Assembly: GCF_015523155.1 (NCBI RefSeq)
Contig: NZ_WAKW01000058.1
Location: forward strand, 1 to 34,810
Source of the DNA: Methanothermococcus sp.
Lineage (GTDB): Archaea; AGJL01; Methanococci; Methanococcales; Methanococcaceae
DNA: 34,810 nucleotides
Direction of reading: 5' to 3'
The position numbers were made by a program, and so were the translations under genes. Each line of letters starts with the position of its first letter. Within the stretch, counting starts at the first letter, position 1. Below the pieces are notes generated by a model. It did not search any database. It saw nothing but the letters and a program-made list of their open reading frames with translations, and had not been told where the DNA came from. This document shows, in pieces, positions 34,671 to 34,810 of this stretch.

Positions 34671-34810
34671 TCATTCCCTCTCTGGATTATATATCGGAGG
34701 GAGCTCATCATTCACACCAGGTATAAATCCAACTGTATCCCTATACCTCAACTGCATTCTATGATATATATAACTCAATGGAATTTCCATTGGACATACA
34801 TCCTCACACT
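34671..34810 (-). CDS. C-terminal fragment of a 4Fe-4S protein (FdhB/FrhB- or RnfC-like)
   Basis: The last 45 codons of a minus-strand gene that runs off the window edge. It opens with CEDVCPMEIPL, the end of a 4Fe-4S ferredoxin motif (C-x-x-x-C-P), then SYIYHRMQLRYRDTVGFIPG, and ends NPERE at a TGA stop. A C-P-x-x-I-P-L tail is seen in RnfC-type and some formate dehydrogenase beta proteins; I cannot decide between them. If it is FdhB, a selenocysteine FdhA might lie next door, which would fit the tRNA-Sec here. Confidence 0.5.
   Translation of the reverse strand, partial: CEDVCPMEIPLSYIYHRMQLRYRDTVGFIPGVNDELPPIYNPERE

Overview
The window looks like the chromosome of a methanogen of the order Methanococcales (Methanococcus or Methanothermococcus type). 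The DNA is AT-rich (about one third G+C by eye). Most genes start behind a GGTGA(T) ribosome-binding site. The gene set is diagnostic: acetyl-CoA decarbonylase/synthase subunits (cdhD, cdhE), coenzyme F420 (cofE), methanopterin (mptD) and methanofuran (mfnD) biosynthesis, class I lysyl-tRNA synthetase, LL-diaminopimelate aminotransferase, archaeal TFS, and a selenocysteine tRNA. No integrase, transposase or CRISPR array was seen.

Layout. 1-262: hairpin-rich repeat. 263-5770: tRNA methylthiotransferase, a small surface protein, mptD, a DHH phosphoesterase and a FecCD-type ABC importer lacking a binding protein. 5771-9252: second hairpin element, a secreted propeller-like protein, a frameshifted small gene and asnB. 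9414-11705: cofE and lysA, divergent. 11889-13296 (minus strand): a three-gene cassette of ADP-ribosyltransferase-like toxin, small antitoxin candidate and SecB-like chaperone. 13547-15240: DUF1847 protein, an unknown protein and tRNA-Sec. 15512-18433: cdhD, cdhE, tRNA-Gln. 18519-22966: DUF166-like protein, tfs with a duplicated start region next to a third hairpin element, Nudix hydrolase, lysS, an unknown protein. 23034-27011: korB, korG, cation/proton antiporter, mfnD, moaE-like. 27012-27403: fourth hairpin element. 27404-34810: tldE-like, dapL, FAD oxidoreductase, hpt, FAH-family protein, Mn-dependent pyrophosphatase, an unknown protein, and the C-terminus of an Fe-S protein running off the edge.

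How they work together. Most genes are core metabolism: C1 and acetyl-CoA chemistry, 2-oxoacid oxidation, cofactor synthesis, lysine synthesis by the aminotransferase route, purine salvage and translation. The accessory part is the 12-13 kb cassette. Its gene order (toxin, antitoxin, SecB-like chaperone) and its toxin fold match the bacterial CmdTAC anti-phage system, so I read it as an archaeal toxin-antitoxin-chaperone (TAC) module. Two window-wide patterns also stand out. The palindrome GAGCTC occurs 30 times by manual count, far above composition expectation. Four intergenic elements are built of tiny hairpins, and two of them share a 45-nt module.

All calls come from reading the sequence. 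Counts and base pairings were made by hand, and family assignments rest on recognised motifs, not on searches.
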